Notes under the pieces: model-generated
Seen by the model: only the letters and a program-made list of their open reading frames with translations
Databases searched by the model: none
Told to the model about the DNA's origin: nothing
Assembly (NCBI GenBank): GCA_031216915.1
Contig: CM062297.1
Span: forward strand, 361,597,704-361,661,703
DNA length: 64,000 bases
Direction: 5' to 3'
Source: Pictodentalium vernedei
Lineage: Eukaryota; Mollusca; Scaphopoda; Dentaliida; Dentaliidae
Shown: positions 21,746 through 33,449 of the stretch, piece by piece
How the letters are laid out: each line of letters opens with the position of its first letter
Position numbering within the stretch: the stretch's first letter is position 1
Made by a program: the position numbers and the translations under genes

Positions 21746-22460
21746 CCTATCAGTTGGACGTAGGTAGTTGGCGAAGATGGGTGCTGATAAACCCATGCGT
21801 GTGTTAAAGTCCCTGTTGGTTAGGCGAGTACTCTTCTAAAGAGATTAAACTGACAATGACATGAAGACCCTGGTGCGTTGATTGACATATTATCAATAAG
21901 AATGTGCTTTATTTAAACACAACCGGTGATGATCAGTGTACCGATTCGGTGCATCAACAACAATCAAGTTAAGTTCTATAGATGAAAAAATCATCAACTG
22001 TAATCTACAATGGTTCCACATAACTGAAGCAATTAAGCGTCCTGAATCTTTTTCAAATAATTCGAGCAGTCGTTTTCCTTTATTGATCTGGGGGTATCTT
22101 TTTTCCAGGTTAATCCTAATCATTTCAGTTGGTTCACGTTCTAATAGTCTCGGTCAACTTTTTCCCCAATATCTGTACATGTGAAATAGTGATTAACCGA
22201 TAAGGATTTGCGACCGTCATATGCTTGCCGATTAGATGAGCCCACAATCGGCCGATTGTGAGTGCCGGTGTCAGATAGTCACAACCAAAAGGAGTAGTAA
22301 GCTCAAGAAGGCATAGAATAGGGTTAATTTTACAGTGCAGTCAGGTTAATTGGTTCGCTGGCCTCAAGGGCATGTCACTGTGTGTATTAAAATACAACTA
22401 CGACATCATCGGAAAGAAGTTAACAGCGCAGAATGATCAATGATCAAAGACGCCATGCTG
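21746..22460. other. No gene seen; outer fragment of an inverted pair
   Basis: GTGAAATAGTGATTAACCGAT near 22181 and the following CGGCCGAT motif recur, inverted, at 25440-25535. This suggests an outer, interrupted part of the long inverted repeat described at 22921-25427. Confidence 0.4.
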
Positions 22461-22711
22461 TTACCCCTTTTCCTAACACGAAAAGAAGACGACATCTGCA
22501 AACGACATTCTTGAATAACTAAATATTTTCATTTTTTGTCTCCAAACCATAGCTAATGATCCCTCATTGGAACGAGCTCATCTAGCTCGTTCCAATGAGG
22601 GGTCATAAGCTATGTTTTTGAATCAAAAAATAAAACAAATAATGAACATTGAATGGTGATTTTTGTAAATAGCGCTGGCGGGTTTGGCCGTTACGTTGGG
22701 TAAAGGGTTAA
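22461..22711 (+). mobile_element. piggyBac-like MITE, subfamily B, copy 6
   Basis: TTAC at the left, TTAA at the right; CCCCTTTTCCTAACACG start and GTTACGTTGGGTAAAGGG end. The hairpin core is CTCATTGGAACGAGCTC on both arms; the outer arms have mismatches. Confidence 0.85.
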
Positions 22712-22920
22712 CTTGTTTCTGCTGATGTCGTATTTCATAGTCATCACATGACACGTGGCACCCGTGTCTTGAGCAGCTATCAGGGGGAAGATCAGACCAA
22801 TCAATAAGATAGGACCAATCATGAGTCCTGCCAACCATTGAAGCAACTTGTTAAGCTTGATACTGCTTGTATATGCAATTGTGAATCAAACATAAATACA
22901 AAGAATTTTGAACAAATGGT

Positions 22921-25427
22921 GTTACAAGCACAGTTACTGGAAGTTGTGGCTGAACCACTTTTTCACCGATAACAATGAATGCACCACTTCAGTCCTGACC
23001 CCGTGTTACACATACAGTAGTCTGTATAATATAGACAAGTAATGAAAGCCTATTTTGCCCTGACCGATACCCCCTTCCCAGTTCATTTGTGAATTCGTCC
23101 TTTGAACAAAGATTCATCAACACAGTTTTCTTGTACAGCTATCCACAAAATATTTAACTTCATGTTTATCATACATTAATAATCAAATCATCATATACTA
23201 CGGCTTCTTTATTTGAGAAAAAAACCTCTCCGTTCGACTTTTTTGCCCGCGACTCGACGCCTTTAGAACAACAATGATGGCGTGGCATTTCGTTGCTAGG
23301 TTGTACCAAAGTTAACCCGGAAAGCGAAACTACGCACTGCGTTGTTCTTGTGCCGAGGACGACAGAACAGAGGAATGGATGTGGGCTATAATGTAAGAGT
23401 CTTCCCGCAAAACAATTGTTGCACCCCTGGCCTCGAGTTCTGTTTATTGTCAAGGCACAACCAACTTGTCCGAACTTTAACAAAAGAAACTGGTGGTTAA
23501 TTTAAGACAGCGCTACCTTGTTGTCAGAAGTTGAACATGCAGGAAGCTTTGAAAAGAATATGTATTGGCGGGCGGAAAGGGTATTAGATCTAGGCTATAG
23601 GCCTATATGACAGACAGGGAGGGGTGAGAGTTATCTCATGGCCTGTGTGAAAAAGGAAATTCTATTGCATCTCTTTTTTTACAATGCCAGCTAGAAATCG
23701 CGACACTGACAACATTTGAAACGTGGATCGGGGGGTGGGGGGGGGGGGGTGGGTTGGGAGCGGCGAGGCGTGTTGTAGGCACATATTATTCAGACGAAAC
23801 ACTTGGCCGATTAAGATATCTCGGGGTCTCGACAAAATTCTTTCCCGGAGACATTTTTTTTGAAAAAAAGAAAAAACTTTCTAGAAAACCCACTGCGGGC
23901 ATTTGTGCGTGCGTTTGGGGGTCAGTGGGGAGTCAAGGCCAGTAATGCTTTTGGGGGAACGCCGTTCCTCTTGATCTCTTCTACTAGCTGCTTCAAACGT
24001 TCTTCCTCCTCAGTTGCCAAACTTGAACTGGCTACATCAAAAATTACCTGTTACTTGCATGATGAGTGAAACGTAAAACTAGAAGCTGGTGAATGGGAGG
24101 GGGGGTGGGAGCCTGTAGACACAGACTTTCAGATGCGGCGCTTGGTGGATGAAGATCAACAGCCCTCTGCCTTATTAACGGCCCTCGACTCTCGGGCCGG
24201 TAATAAACCCTCGGGCTTTTATTCATTCCTCTCGGGCCGGTAATAAACCGTAAGGCCCTCCAAACTCATTGTATTGTTATATTATTGGAAGATATCTTCA
24301 GAATCTGTAGTTTATGTTAACTTGGCGGCTCGCAGTTATTGGCTTTCTTGCCTCTAGATTCATGGATAAGCCTATTGTGACTTTTTCCCAATTAAAATAA
24401 AAATTATACTCATCTGGCCAAACCATGGTCGGCCCGGGGATTTCCAGACCCCTGCCTGCGGGAACCCCGGGAAGTGAAGCAGTGCCTGTTCACTGCGGTA
24501 AACAGGCTCTGTTTTACTGGTAAAATAGGACCCAGTCACTGATGCTTGGGAGTGCAAACCCTCTCTAAAATAGGCAACATGACTTATTAACGCTCACCCC
24601 TGGTGTTGAGTTGATACTCATGTTGTGGGCATGATTAGCCATTGTGCAAAAATATGTGACCTTCAACACCAATAAATAAATAAATTGTCTACCCCCCCCC
24701 CCCCCCGGTGGGACTCATACGCCTATATCGGGGGAATGTTGGGCGCCACCCCCTAGATTGCGGCGCATTTCCAAAGTCCAATAACCTGAGAGAACGAAAT
24801 AAGCAACACTAATGAGGTGTATAAATGGGAGTAGACTTTATTTATTTTTTAAATTTTTTCCTTTGAACTAACCGTAACATCAGCTGCATATTTTCTGCAC
24901 ACGCAGATACTGCTGCAGACATGTCCAACTTCTAGGTACTTCCTTTTTCTTATTATAAATAGCATAAAACATACGACTGCAGTCTAAAAATTCACCGACT
25001 ATCACTGTAAAGCAGATGACAAGAACGTGATCCGTTTCAATATTCCGCAATCATTTTTAGACGGTATTTTTAGACATTAGAAACGTTACGTCATCATTGT
25101 TGTTCCAATGGCGTCGAACGGGTAGTTTGTTTATCAAATAAAGAAGCCGCAGTATGATGATTTGATTATTAATTTATGATAAACATGAAGTTAAATACCT
25201 TGTGGATAGCTGTACAAGAAAACTGTGTTGATGAATCTTGGTTCAATGAACGAATTCACAAATGAACTGGGAAGGGGGTATCGGTCAGGGCAAAAAAGGC
25301 TTTCATCACTTGTCTGTATTATATAGACTACTGTACGTGTACCACGGATCAGGGCAGACGTGGTGCATTCATTGTTATCGGTGAAAAAAGTGGTTGCAGC
25401 CACAACTTCCAGTAACTGTGTTATAAG
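22921..25427. repeat. Long inverted repeat with about 1.8 kb between the arms
   Basis: The left arm (22921-23292) and right arm (25085-25427) match in inverse orientation over about 340 bp: CACAGTTACTGGAAGTTGTG, GATACCCCCTTCCCAGTTCA, AACACAGTTTTCTTGTACAG, ATAATCAAATCATCATA. Identity is high but with small indels. The spacer holds poly-G and poly-C runs, CTCTCGGGCCGGTAATAAAC repeats near 24190-24250 and a SINE end, but no gene. It may be a long-TIR transposon or an inverted duplication. Confidence 0.75.
24600..24692 (+). mobile_element. SINE 3' end fragment
   Basis: GGGCATGATTAGCCATTGTG, then ACCTTCAACACC and AATAAATAAATAAA. Only the last 90 bp of the SINE is present, followed by a poly-C run. 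Confidence 0.75.
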
Positions 25428-25544
25428 TAACCATCGGCACGAACCGATGTTTAAACACTTCTACCAATAGTCAACCGATGGCTTAAAATCGGCCGATGTC
25501 AGATGAGATTGACAAACATCGGTTAATCACTAATGTGAAACCAC

Positions 25545-26105
25545 GGCGTGGGAAGGGGTGGCTGAACTGAAGAATAGTGGTGCTACATATGATGCATGAG
25601 CGAAGTTGAAAACTGGAACTCCTTCCGCTCAGAACTCCCACTCCCTCCCTTACTTCCAAATTAGAAACCGAGAAAACATATCTTGCCCTGACAGCTATGG
25701 CGGTACTCGCCTTCAAAGAGTTCCAAGAACTCATGGCAAGAGAACCACGAGAAGCAAAATCAGCAACCGAAAACCTACCCAACTCACCTGCCAGTGAAAA
25801 GAGAAAACATTCCCAACTAACATCGTCATGATAATCGTCTTTCGATGCAGGTTTCTCCCTTGAAAATATTTGTCGGGCGACGAAGGTCCAATTAAGAAGC
25901 AAGTAATTGTTGAGAAAACACCAGATGGCATTAGTAGAAAATAAGCCAAGTTTCCTTTCGTAACTTTTAATAAACGAAAACAACAGACAGCTCCTTGTTG
26001 TTTTCGTTTATTAAAAGTTACAAAATAGACACTTGGCTTTTGATGCAAGATAATTAGAAAAACTACTTCATAGATAGCCCGTCATTTATTATTTATTTAT
26101 TTATT
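25545..26105 (+). repeat. R1 copy 2 with coding remnant and shared SINE tail
   Basis: In coding orientation: remnant 25560-25835 (GEGVAELKNSGATYDA, LTAMAVLAFKEFQELMAREP, ATENLPNSPASEKRKHSQ), hairpin about 25956-26030, then sequence equivalent to the SINE junction of copy 1, with antisense SINE tail TTATTTATTTATTTATTTGAG. The copy stops there. The open frame on the other strand (25983-25483) is an antisense shadow. Confidence 0.7.
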
Positions 26106-26111
26106 TGAGTT

Positions 26112-26275
26112 TACTGTTGTCACAGCGTAACAGTCTTCACTTCATCAAACGTCAGGGTTTTTACCTGGCACAAAATCTTGTAATACTGTATCAACTTTCC
26201 AATCTCGGAAATTATTTTTTAGTTAATAATAACTAAAATATGGTGTAAATATTCAATTTGCATTGCCGCGAAACA
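26112..26275 (+). repeat. Third copy of the 5' duplication unit
   Basis: CACAGCGTAACAGTCTTCAC, CTTCATCAAACGTCAGGG and TATCAACTTTCCAATCTC match 165-340 and 865-1010 in order. The edge abuts the R1 copy 2 SINE tail. Confidence 0.7.
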
Positions 26276-26299
26276 TGTGTACAACTCTAAGACCCAATT

Positions 26300-27050
26300 A
26301 ATATTAGCTTTTTTTCAAAATTAATGACACATTTTATTTGGATAAAAATGAAAAACAAAAACCTGAAAATATTTTAGTGTCACATTTTGTTTTTAAAGTA
26401 GATGCGTAACAACATAATTATATTAAAGCACATACATGTTCCTCAAATATTTAGTTGGGCCGCGTTTATTTCTTGGGTGAGATAATGGTCTTCCATGTGG
26501 ATATTGAGAAGTGTTCTTTCATCTCGTGTAAGAGTTTTTGGTTTTCATCCTTTCCTTCAAACATCACGAAATGTTCCGTTCTTCGGTCACTCTTTTAACT
26601 ATTCAATATATATATAATTCAATATATATTATATGTTTTTTCTGTCCTCTGTCTGGAAAAATGGGCTAAATTATATTAATTTTCCTCATCCCGTGAGCTA
26701 CTGACATTCTCGCATCCAAACATTATATGTAAATACCATAGATATATTTTAAACTCTCCGTTTATTGAAAATTTGGAAAATGCAGCAACTGATTCAGTCG
26801 GTTCACCATTCTTTTAAATCTTCTGGTGAACGATAGAGAAGTTATATTTTGCTACGAAACTATGAATATTTCTTTCATAAAATAAGAGCCGAGAACATGC
26901 AGTTGCGGTTATGTTGTTTTAATAATTAGAAACGTCTGTTTTGTTTCAAAAAACACATTTTTTATTAGTGATTATAAAATTCTTAATTGTATTTATCAGT
27001 GGACATTCTCTTTTTGTGTTTCGTGATTGTTTTTATTTACGTGGCTTACA
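26300..27050 (+). repeat. Dispersed repeat R3, copy 1
   Basis: Collinear with 43660-44720: CTGAAAATATTTTAGT, CAAATATTTAGTTGG, TTTATTTCTTGGGTGAG, AAACTCTCCGTTTATTGAAA, TTCGTGATTGTTTTTATTTA. Non-coding in both copies. This copy lacks the 43838-44070 insertion, so it is the empty-site version. Confidence 0.75.
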
Positions 27051-29311
27051 TCCGCCCACAAGTTTCTTTTTCTCTGTGGCCAATGAACGTCCCAACAATA
27101 GAGTTGTATGGAGATTAGTGAATATCCCTCCCGAGGAAGCATAAATTGATCCTTCATCATAAAACAAATATTTTTCACCTTTTCGGATCATTACTGGAAT
27201 ATGCTTATGCCGTATGGGACAACTATAACGACTACGAATGCCCGACCTAAAAACATACAGTTTGAGGCAGCCCATACAGTCACTGGTGCTACACGAAGTA
27301 CAAGTAGAGACTCACTGTATGCGGAAACAGCCTGGGAAACCCATGAGTCAGAATTTTCCAACTACAGGTTTTAACATGCAGAATTCCATTTGTACACCCC
27401 ATTAGACTGTAAACTACCTGACGGAGGCCCTCCAGCTACAAATCAGTATTTTGAGAGATTCTTACCACTTGTCAATCAAAATTTGAAGGACTTTCACTAT
27501 TTTCAGTCTAAAAACTCTACTGGCCAAAAGCAGGACATGTTTGGAACATTTCACTAGCGCCCTGTCTGCAATTTCCATTTTTTTTCTAATTTATTGTAAA
27601 TTTGAGGAATGATGAGGCAGGAAAAATTCCTTCACACATCCTCCTGTGGGAAAGTCCCTGTCCGTTATGTCTCTGGTTTTCCCCTCCCCATACTAATACT
27701 ATCTCACTCGCCGCCCTACAGCTCGGCCATACATTCGACACCATAAATTAGAAGCTCTCAGGTGACCATTCAAATTCTGTTAGGAATTCGACGCTGTTAT
27801 GGCCTGGAACCAGTCCATTGTCTTAAAAAAAGTCCATCGTCTGTATGTTTAGATTCACTCGTCGGAAATATTTCCATTTGTTCGGAACTGACCAACTGAC
27901 TATTCCAGACTACTGAATCTACAAATATACCATGAACATTCCTTTTCTTTGATTCTAAGAAAGATATGTTGCCCAATGGATATAACCGATTTTTTATGAC
28001 ATGACTATAAGGACCGATGACTCACCACAGGCGAATTCAAGAAGAAGGGAGAGAAGAGGGAGTTACATTTCATGAGCAGTAGTCTGCGCGCAAACTCCAC
28101 GAAAAGTGGTTGAACAGCCTATAGCCGCGTCAGATTTCTTACAGAATTAGACTGGTGGGCTGAAAGCTTCCTCGGACCCAGTGATAGAATTCACCATGGA
28201 GCCAGAAATTCTTCCTGCCGGCTCTGTCAAGCGCAAACGTAAAGTGAACGGGAATTGGTCCAATGACCGTATATAAAGTTTTGATTGACTTTCAACCTCA
28301 CTTGATTTTTCATATGTCTGTTTCAAGGTAGATTCACGTGTTTTTCAGAAGAATAAGAGCTATAGCATCGGAATATCAATCCAGAAACGCGACTGACATT
28401 GTGCGCCAGAAAATAGTAGATTTGATGCTCCAGCCGTTGCCGTTTTTAACTTTTACACTCATCCCGACATAGACCCAGATTTAAGTATAATAATCAAAGT
28501 CTGTACACAAAATCAAGTGTCACACATGCGAGGATTGCTATTTTCTCAGCTTTAACTCCACAATTTTTATCCAAACAGAGATACAAAAGCTTCAAGGAGC
28601 TTTTGGCCGTGAAAATTAGAACATTATAATTGTTTTGAAAACTGCTTTGGCTTCTATTTTGAAGATAGTAATTTCTGGCCAGGAAGGTAGCAAACCTTTC
28701 TGGCTTTGCCATTTCAATGAAGTATACGATCATTATTGTTCCATGTATTTTTCACATATCAAATCTCGACTTCCAAAATTTTGTAAAGAACTAAAACGCA
28801 ATTTATTTCCAGTGCAAGATTCGAAAACTCTTCCCAAACGAACCTGAAAAGCTGGATATTATTCTGAAATGAAAAGTTGTGGTGAAAAACAAATTCAAAT
28901 TGTAATAAAACGTGATATTTTGTTCCGTTAACGATCAAAACAACTATAGGGAATTTATATTAATTATATTTTTACACATTTATTTCAATATACGTTTGTC
29001 AAAGAATAGGAAGAAGACCAACTCTTGAAATGTGAATGTTTGCCCAACCCCAACCCTACAAAAATGCAAAACATAAAACCACCAGTAGCCAGGTAAAATA
29101 TTAATTTTGTACAGAGAAACAGTAATTTTCAAGAAACCAACTGTCCTACATCATTCGTGGTCTAACTATCTGCTAAAAATAGAAGAATACCAAATGCAGA
29201 ACACTTTTCCAAAACGTAAACATATTGCTTGGATGGTGTTTTTTATGCATCTTTTTGTTCCATATGATTATTATATGTTGTATGATTGTCAGAAATAAAT
29301 AGACAATAGCG
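27051..29311. other. No gene seen
   Basis: About 2.2 kb of AT-rich sequence without readable domains, clear tandem repeats or recognised mobile ends. Short open frames (for example 28635-28847) are not supported. Confidence 0.45.
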
Positions 29312-29443
29312 CACTGATCGGATTTGAGTACGATTTTCATCCTCGAGTGGGGCGCTCGGAAGATTATTTCACGAGGCGTTAGCCTCGTAAAATAATCCGT
29401 GCGCCCCACAAAAGGATAAAATCGTACTCGAATCCGAGTAGTG
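29312..29443. repeat. Foldback
   Basis: CACTGATCGGATTTGAGTAC at the left is mirrored at the right by GTACTCGAATCCGAGTAGTG. The inner arms GTGGGGCGCTCGGA / CCGTGCGCCCCAC and GAGGCGTTAGCCTC complete an almost continuous 60-bp stem. Confidence 0.85.
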
Positions 29444-30097
29444 AACTTTTGTATTTAGTTTATTTTCTCCTCATTTGCTTTTCCAAAACAACCCTTTATA
29501 ATTGATTCCGTGGTTACTTTCAAAACATGTCAATAAAAATAGTCCGTCATCGCTGAAAGTGGAATACCATGTGGGAGTGGGAATACGATTTGTTTTGGGG
29601 GGCGAAAAACGAAGGAAAATAAAATAAAAATAGTGTTTAAACTAAATGTTATAACGAGTTTAATCACATTTGGCTTCTTATTCATCGAGAACCTTCATGC
29701 TCATGTTCAAAGTCTTTCCAAACAGATTACTCAATCACGGTCTTGTACTTTCGTCCTGATCAGTAGTCTTAACTGACAAATAAGACAACGCAACCTATTA
29801 TATTTTGTTTGACAGAGCTCTCAGAGTATCAGGTAACTCATATGATATCATTTGATATCAGGTGAGTAGCAGCCATTACTATTTCTGATCAAGTTGATGC
29901 ATTTCCACTCGCTTCGTATTTTCAAAATTTGAAATAAAACAAAATAAGAGATTTTAAGTACCAAAAATATTTTCAAGGTACCGTATTTATTGATTTAAAA
30001 CATTAAAAATTGAAAATGTGGGCAGAAATATTATTCGTAGTCCCACAGTTCTTTGTCGTTTTACGACTCTTGTATAGAGTATACTATACCGACTATA
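29444..30097. other. No gene seen
   Basis: AT-rich. A TTTGACAGAGCTCTC segment near 29812 recalls the foldback family at 57000, but no second arm was found. Confidence 0.4.
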
Positions 30098-30412
30098 CAG
30101 TTAAAACTAGAAGTCCTGTCATGAAATGCGCACAAGTAGCACATCGATCTGCGCGTTGATCTACGCGTTGGGACCATAGTAAGTCTATCAAATCCTGTAC
30201 ATATGGCCTGTGCACAAGCAATGTTTCAGCCAATGGACCTCCGGGTAACCCGGAGGTCCATTGCCAGAAACATTGCCTGTGTTTGCTATGGAGTAAACAG
30301 GAAAACCTGCCGTGCGTTGGATGCCATTCGATATAGCAATTGCGCGCAATTCCTACACGCAATTAAGCCTAGATAAGCGCACAGTTCATGACAGGACTTC
30401 TAGTTTTAACTG
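30098..30412 (+). mobile_element. Tc1/mariner-type MITE (family M1), copy 1, 315 bp
   Basis: TA on each side. The ends CAGTTAAAACTAGAAGTCCT (continuing GTCATGAA) and the exact mirror give 28-bp inverted repeats. CAGT starts are typical of Tc1/mariner. A central perfect palindrome, CAATGGACCTCCGGG plus mirror, is flanked by inverted AATGTTTC/GAAACATT. The second copy, 42328-42642, is the same length in the opposite orientation. Non-coding. Confidence 0.9.
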
Positions 30413-30751
30413 TAGTCTATTGGTCTTTAATGCTGAAGCAAACATTTTCTTTACAGTTTACCCAATAGATTAAAAGTGAATTGTTGAACATTTAAAAGTA
30501 CTTTGTTAACCTTTTTCAGGTGGTAATGACAGTAAATATATGTAAGGTTGGTTTAGTTATGCTTGTAGCGATACGTTTATTTTGTAAACAAATATCGCAC
30601 TTCAAGTAGCCAAGATTGTTTACTGTCGCCTGTCGCCATGGATATATGCCGGTGCCAGTTACTGTTGATAATAGTAAATGCCCGTTCGTTCTTTGTTTCT
30701 CGTGACAATTGTTAATCCCTTGATTTACATGGACCTTCGACATAATAAATA

Positions 30752-30890
30752 TGTTACACGGCGTGTAGCTGGTTGATACATTTCCATACAAGGCTATGAG
30801 AGTTCACATCAAGTTCGGCTTCTTCTCACCTGATATGAACTCTCATCGCCTTGAATGGAAATGTATCAGCCAGCTACACTCCATGTAACA
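30752..30890. repeat. Foldback
   Basis: TGTTACACGGCGTGTAGCTG to ATGAGAGTTCACATCA, mirrored by TGATATGAACTCTCAT to CAGCTACACTCCATGTAACA. Stem about 60 bp with a few mismatches. Confidence 0.85.
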
Positions 30891-30901
30891 TATATAGAGG
30901 A

Positions 30902-31041
30902 TATGGAATGAGTGTTTTTCTCATATAATATTTATGAAACGAGTCTAAGAATTTTCCGTTTGGGCGAGCCTCTGGCGAGTACAAACGGAAAATTTGGACG
31001 AGTTTCATAAATATTATATGAGAAAAACACTCATTTCATAT
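30902..31041. repeat. Foldback
   Basis: GAGTGTTTTTCTCATATAAT to CCGTTTG, mirrored by CAAACGG to ATTATATGAGAAAAACACTC. Stem about 55 bp, nearly perfect. It lies 11 bp from the preceding foldback and 40 bp from a MITE. Confidence 0.85.
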
Positions 31042-31080
31042 GACACACACACGCTCAAATTAGCCACTTAGTTTGACTTT

Positions 31081-31300
31081 TTAACCCATCACCTAACTTG
31101 AGTTGCAGACGGCACTTGGAAAAAACATCCTCGTATAACTAAAAATTTTCATTTTTTGCTTCCAAAACATAGGTTATGACCCCTCATTGGAACGAGCTCG
31201 TCGAGCTCGTTCCAACGAGGGGTCATAACCTATGTTTTGGAAGCAAAAAGCGAAAATATAAAAAAAATGATTGGCGTTTTTCTTGTAGGTAAAAGATTAA
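31081..31300 (+). mobile_element. piggyBac-like MITE, subfamily B, copy 7 (right arm shortened)
   Basis: TTAA at both ends; starts CCCATCACCTAACTTGAG and ends GTAGGTAAAAGA. The GCGCTGGCCGGTTTTGGCCG block of the right arm is missing. The hairpin is intact except for one position (CTCATTGG against CCAACGAG). Confidence 0.85.
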
Positions 31301-31361
31301 TACAATATAACCCACCCTAAATAGGACAGATAACGTAAATTCTCCCTACTGAAATATAACA

Positions 31362-31530
31362 AATGTGAACCAGTTGTATTTTGTTTAGCCAATCAAATTG
31401 TCCAGTTTTTGAAATTGACCAATGAAAGCTCCCAACTCTAATTATGCAAATTATGAAAATGTGGCCCAGTTGTATTTTGTTCAGCCAATCAAATTGTCTA
31501 GTTTTGAAATTGACTAATGAAATTGACAGA
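31362..31530 (+). repeat. Short direct duplication
   Basis: CCAGTTGTATTTTGTTTAGC and AGCCAATCAAATTGTC-AGTTTTTGAAATTGAC occur twice about 100 bp apart (from about 31371 and 31468). Confidence 0.75.
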
Positions 31531-32200
31531 AGGCCTTATTTATCACTGATTAATATGAAAACAAAATATCAAATGTTTTAAAGAGAACAAAACGGACGAC
31601 CCATATGATAAAATATACTATGACGCCAACAAGGAAGCATTTAAAAAACCAAACTCGCAGATAAATCTGACACCGAATGCGTCTCCCTCTAAACAACATT
31701 ACCGCGCCATCCGTCAACCGCAAAATTGAGAAAGACTAATGGCATTTGTGAGGCTTCTAAGAATATGAATGTCATCCAATTTCAACTACAAGAAAAGAAT
31801 ACGATCAATAAACTACTCGCTGTGTGTATTGCGCAATACCCTCCATCCAGTCTACGTAGAATATTTAACCACATCATTGATAAACCATGCTTTCCTTTCA
31901 ACAGAGATCCTGTCAGCATCAAATTATTAATCACACGATGCTATATATTATGACATGATGACACAGTGAACAAGGATGCAGACCTGGACCCTGTAAAGTG
32001 ACGAAGATTCCATTCGATGTCGACATTTGATGTCCTTATTCGGGTTCGAAATCGAATTCGCTTTGTGATTAGTATATTTTCGAATAGACTGACTCAGGTT
32101 TTTTTTCTCACAAAGGGTCAGTGGCAAATAAATGACTTCTATCAGCTGCGGAATCACGGCGAAAAAATGAGAGAAAAGTTTTGCCTGTTGCGTTTTCGAT
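31531..32200. other. No gene seen
   Basis: AT-rich. The 75-residue frame at 31726-31953 (+) is leucine/isoleucine-rich with no recognised domain. Confidence 0.4.
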
Positions 32201-32452
32201 TTAACCCTTTACCTAACATGAAAAGCAGACGACACTTGCAAAAATAATCCTTGAATAACTAATTTTTTTTCATTTTTTGTCTCAAAAACATAGGTTATGA
32301 CCCCTCGTTGGAACGAGCTCGACGAGCTCGTTCCAACGAGGGGTCATAACCTATGTTTTTGAGACAAAAAATGAAAAAATAATGAAAATTAATTGGCGAT
32401 TTTTGAGAATAGCGCTGGTCGGTTTTGGCCGTTACGTTAGGTAAAGGGTTAA
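32201..32452 (+). mobile_element. piggyBac-like MITE, subfamily B, copy 8
   Basis: TTAA at both ends, CCCTTTACCTAACATG start, GTTACGTTAGGTAAAGGG end, perfect hairpin. One of the consensus-like copies. Confidence 0.92.
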
Positions 32453-32479
32453 TCGGCTTATCGGTAGACTTGTCTTCTT

Positions 32480-32571
32480 TACAAGTTACGTTGTTACAAC
32501 AGTTTTGATAAAGTGGAGCGTGAGAATCCCGCGATCAACTTTATAACTACTGTTGTAGCAATGTAACTTGT
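32480..32571. repeat. Foldback
   Basis: TACAAGTTACGTTGTTACAA-CAGT is mirrored by ACTGTTGTAGCAATGTAACTTG. It lies 28 bp from the right end of MITE copy 8. Confidence 0.75.
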
Positions 32572-32599
32572 AACCTCTGTACTCGGGTACTCATACCAC

Positions 32600-33305
32600 C
32601 TCATGGCCAAGAAAATGTTTACCTTGATGCGATTCTCTGTAACATTACCTCCCCTTAATTTGGTAAAGCTGTTCAGGCATTTTACACTGAGAGAGATGGG
32701 AACTTCATATAAAAACTTATTTTCTTTAATATTCGTGTATTTCTATCATCGATGTGCGCATCATTTCACAAACTACAGTTCTTTTTCTGTGGCGTAGTAT
32801 AAGCAAATAAAAGCTATCTTGTTACACTTTTTTTCCCCAATCAATTTGAACATTGGACTATTGTTCCCAGTAGAAACCCATTTAAAAAAATAGAAAACTG
32901 CCTTTTCAGACCCTTTTGGTGATCTATAACTTTTTTATATTCATTGTAACAACAGTGTGCGCTCCGTTGCATAAAATACTGACATTGTTCTTTTTAATAA
33001 TCTAAAAGTCTGTCAGATGTGGTTTTCCAATTTTTTTCCTCTGATGAATTAAAACTTCCAAATTGCTATGAAAACACATTCTCGGACTGTACAATAACCC
33101 AGAGATGGATGAGAAATTACGTAGTAATTGCTTTAATTGTGTCGCTATTTCACACCTCATTGTCATTCATCCACGCAGATGAAGTCTCAGAAATTTCACA
33201 CCTCACCACCCACATTCACTGCCTTCTAAATTGGATTTCGTCTCGCAAGTTCAATAATCTCAAGGGAGAAAATTTTCGCGTTAGATATTATTTTAATCAA
33301 GATTG
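32600..33305 (-). repeat. R1 copy 3 (non-coding part)
   Basis: Collinear with copies 1 and 6: TCGATGTGCGCATCATTTCA, ATTCATTGTAACAACAGTGT, TAATCTAAAAGTCTG, ATTCTCGGACTGT-like spacer, CTTCTAAATTGGA. The R1 hairpin is absent here. Small open frames are not conserved. Confidence 0.65.
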
Positions 33306-33330
33306 TTGAGTATGTGCGGCATGCGGGTCC

Positions 33331-33449
33331 AGGACATTTTCCCCTAGAACATTTTCCCCTAGGACATTTTCCCCTAATTATTCATCCCCGGACTTTTTCC
33401 CCTAGACTGATTACTCCTAGATTTTTCACCCAGGACATGTTCCCATCGA
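33331..33449 (+). repeat. Short-unit tandem repeat
   Basis: Units of about 16 bp based on GGACATTTTCCCCTAG, seven or so, becoming degenerate to the right (TTTTTCACCCAGGACATG). Confidence 0.85.

Noticed and set aside
25483-25983. 166-codon minus-strand frame
   Set aside because: The conserved R1 protein words are on the opposite strand; the similar antisense frame at 19389-19799 is explained by the same repeat.
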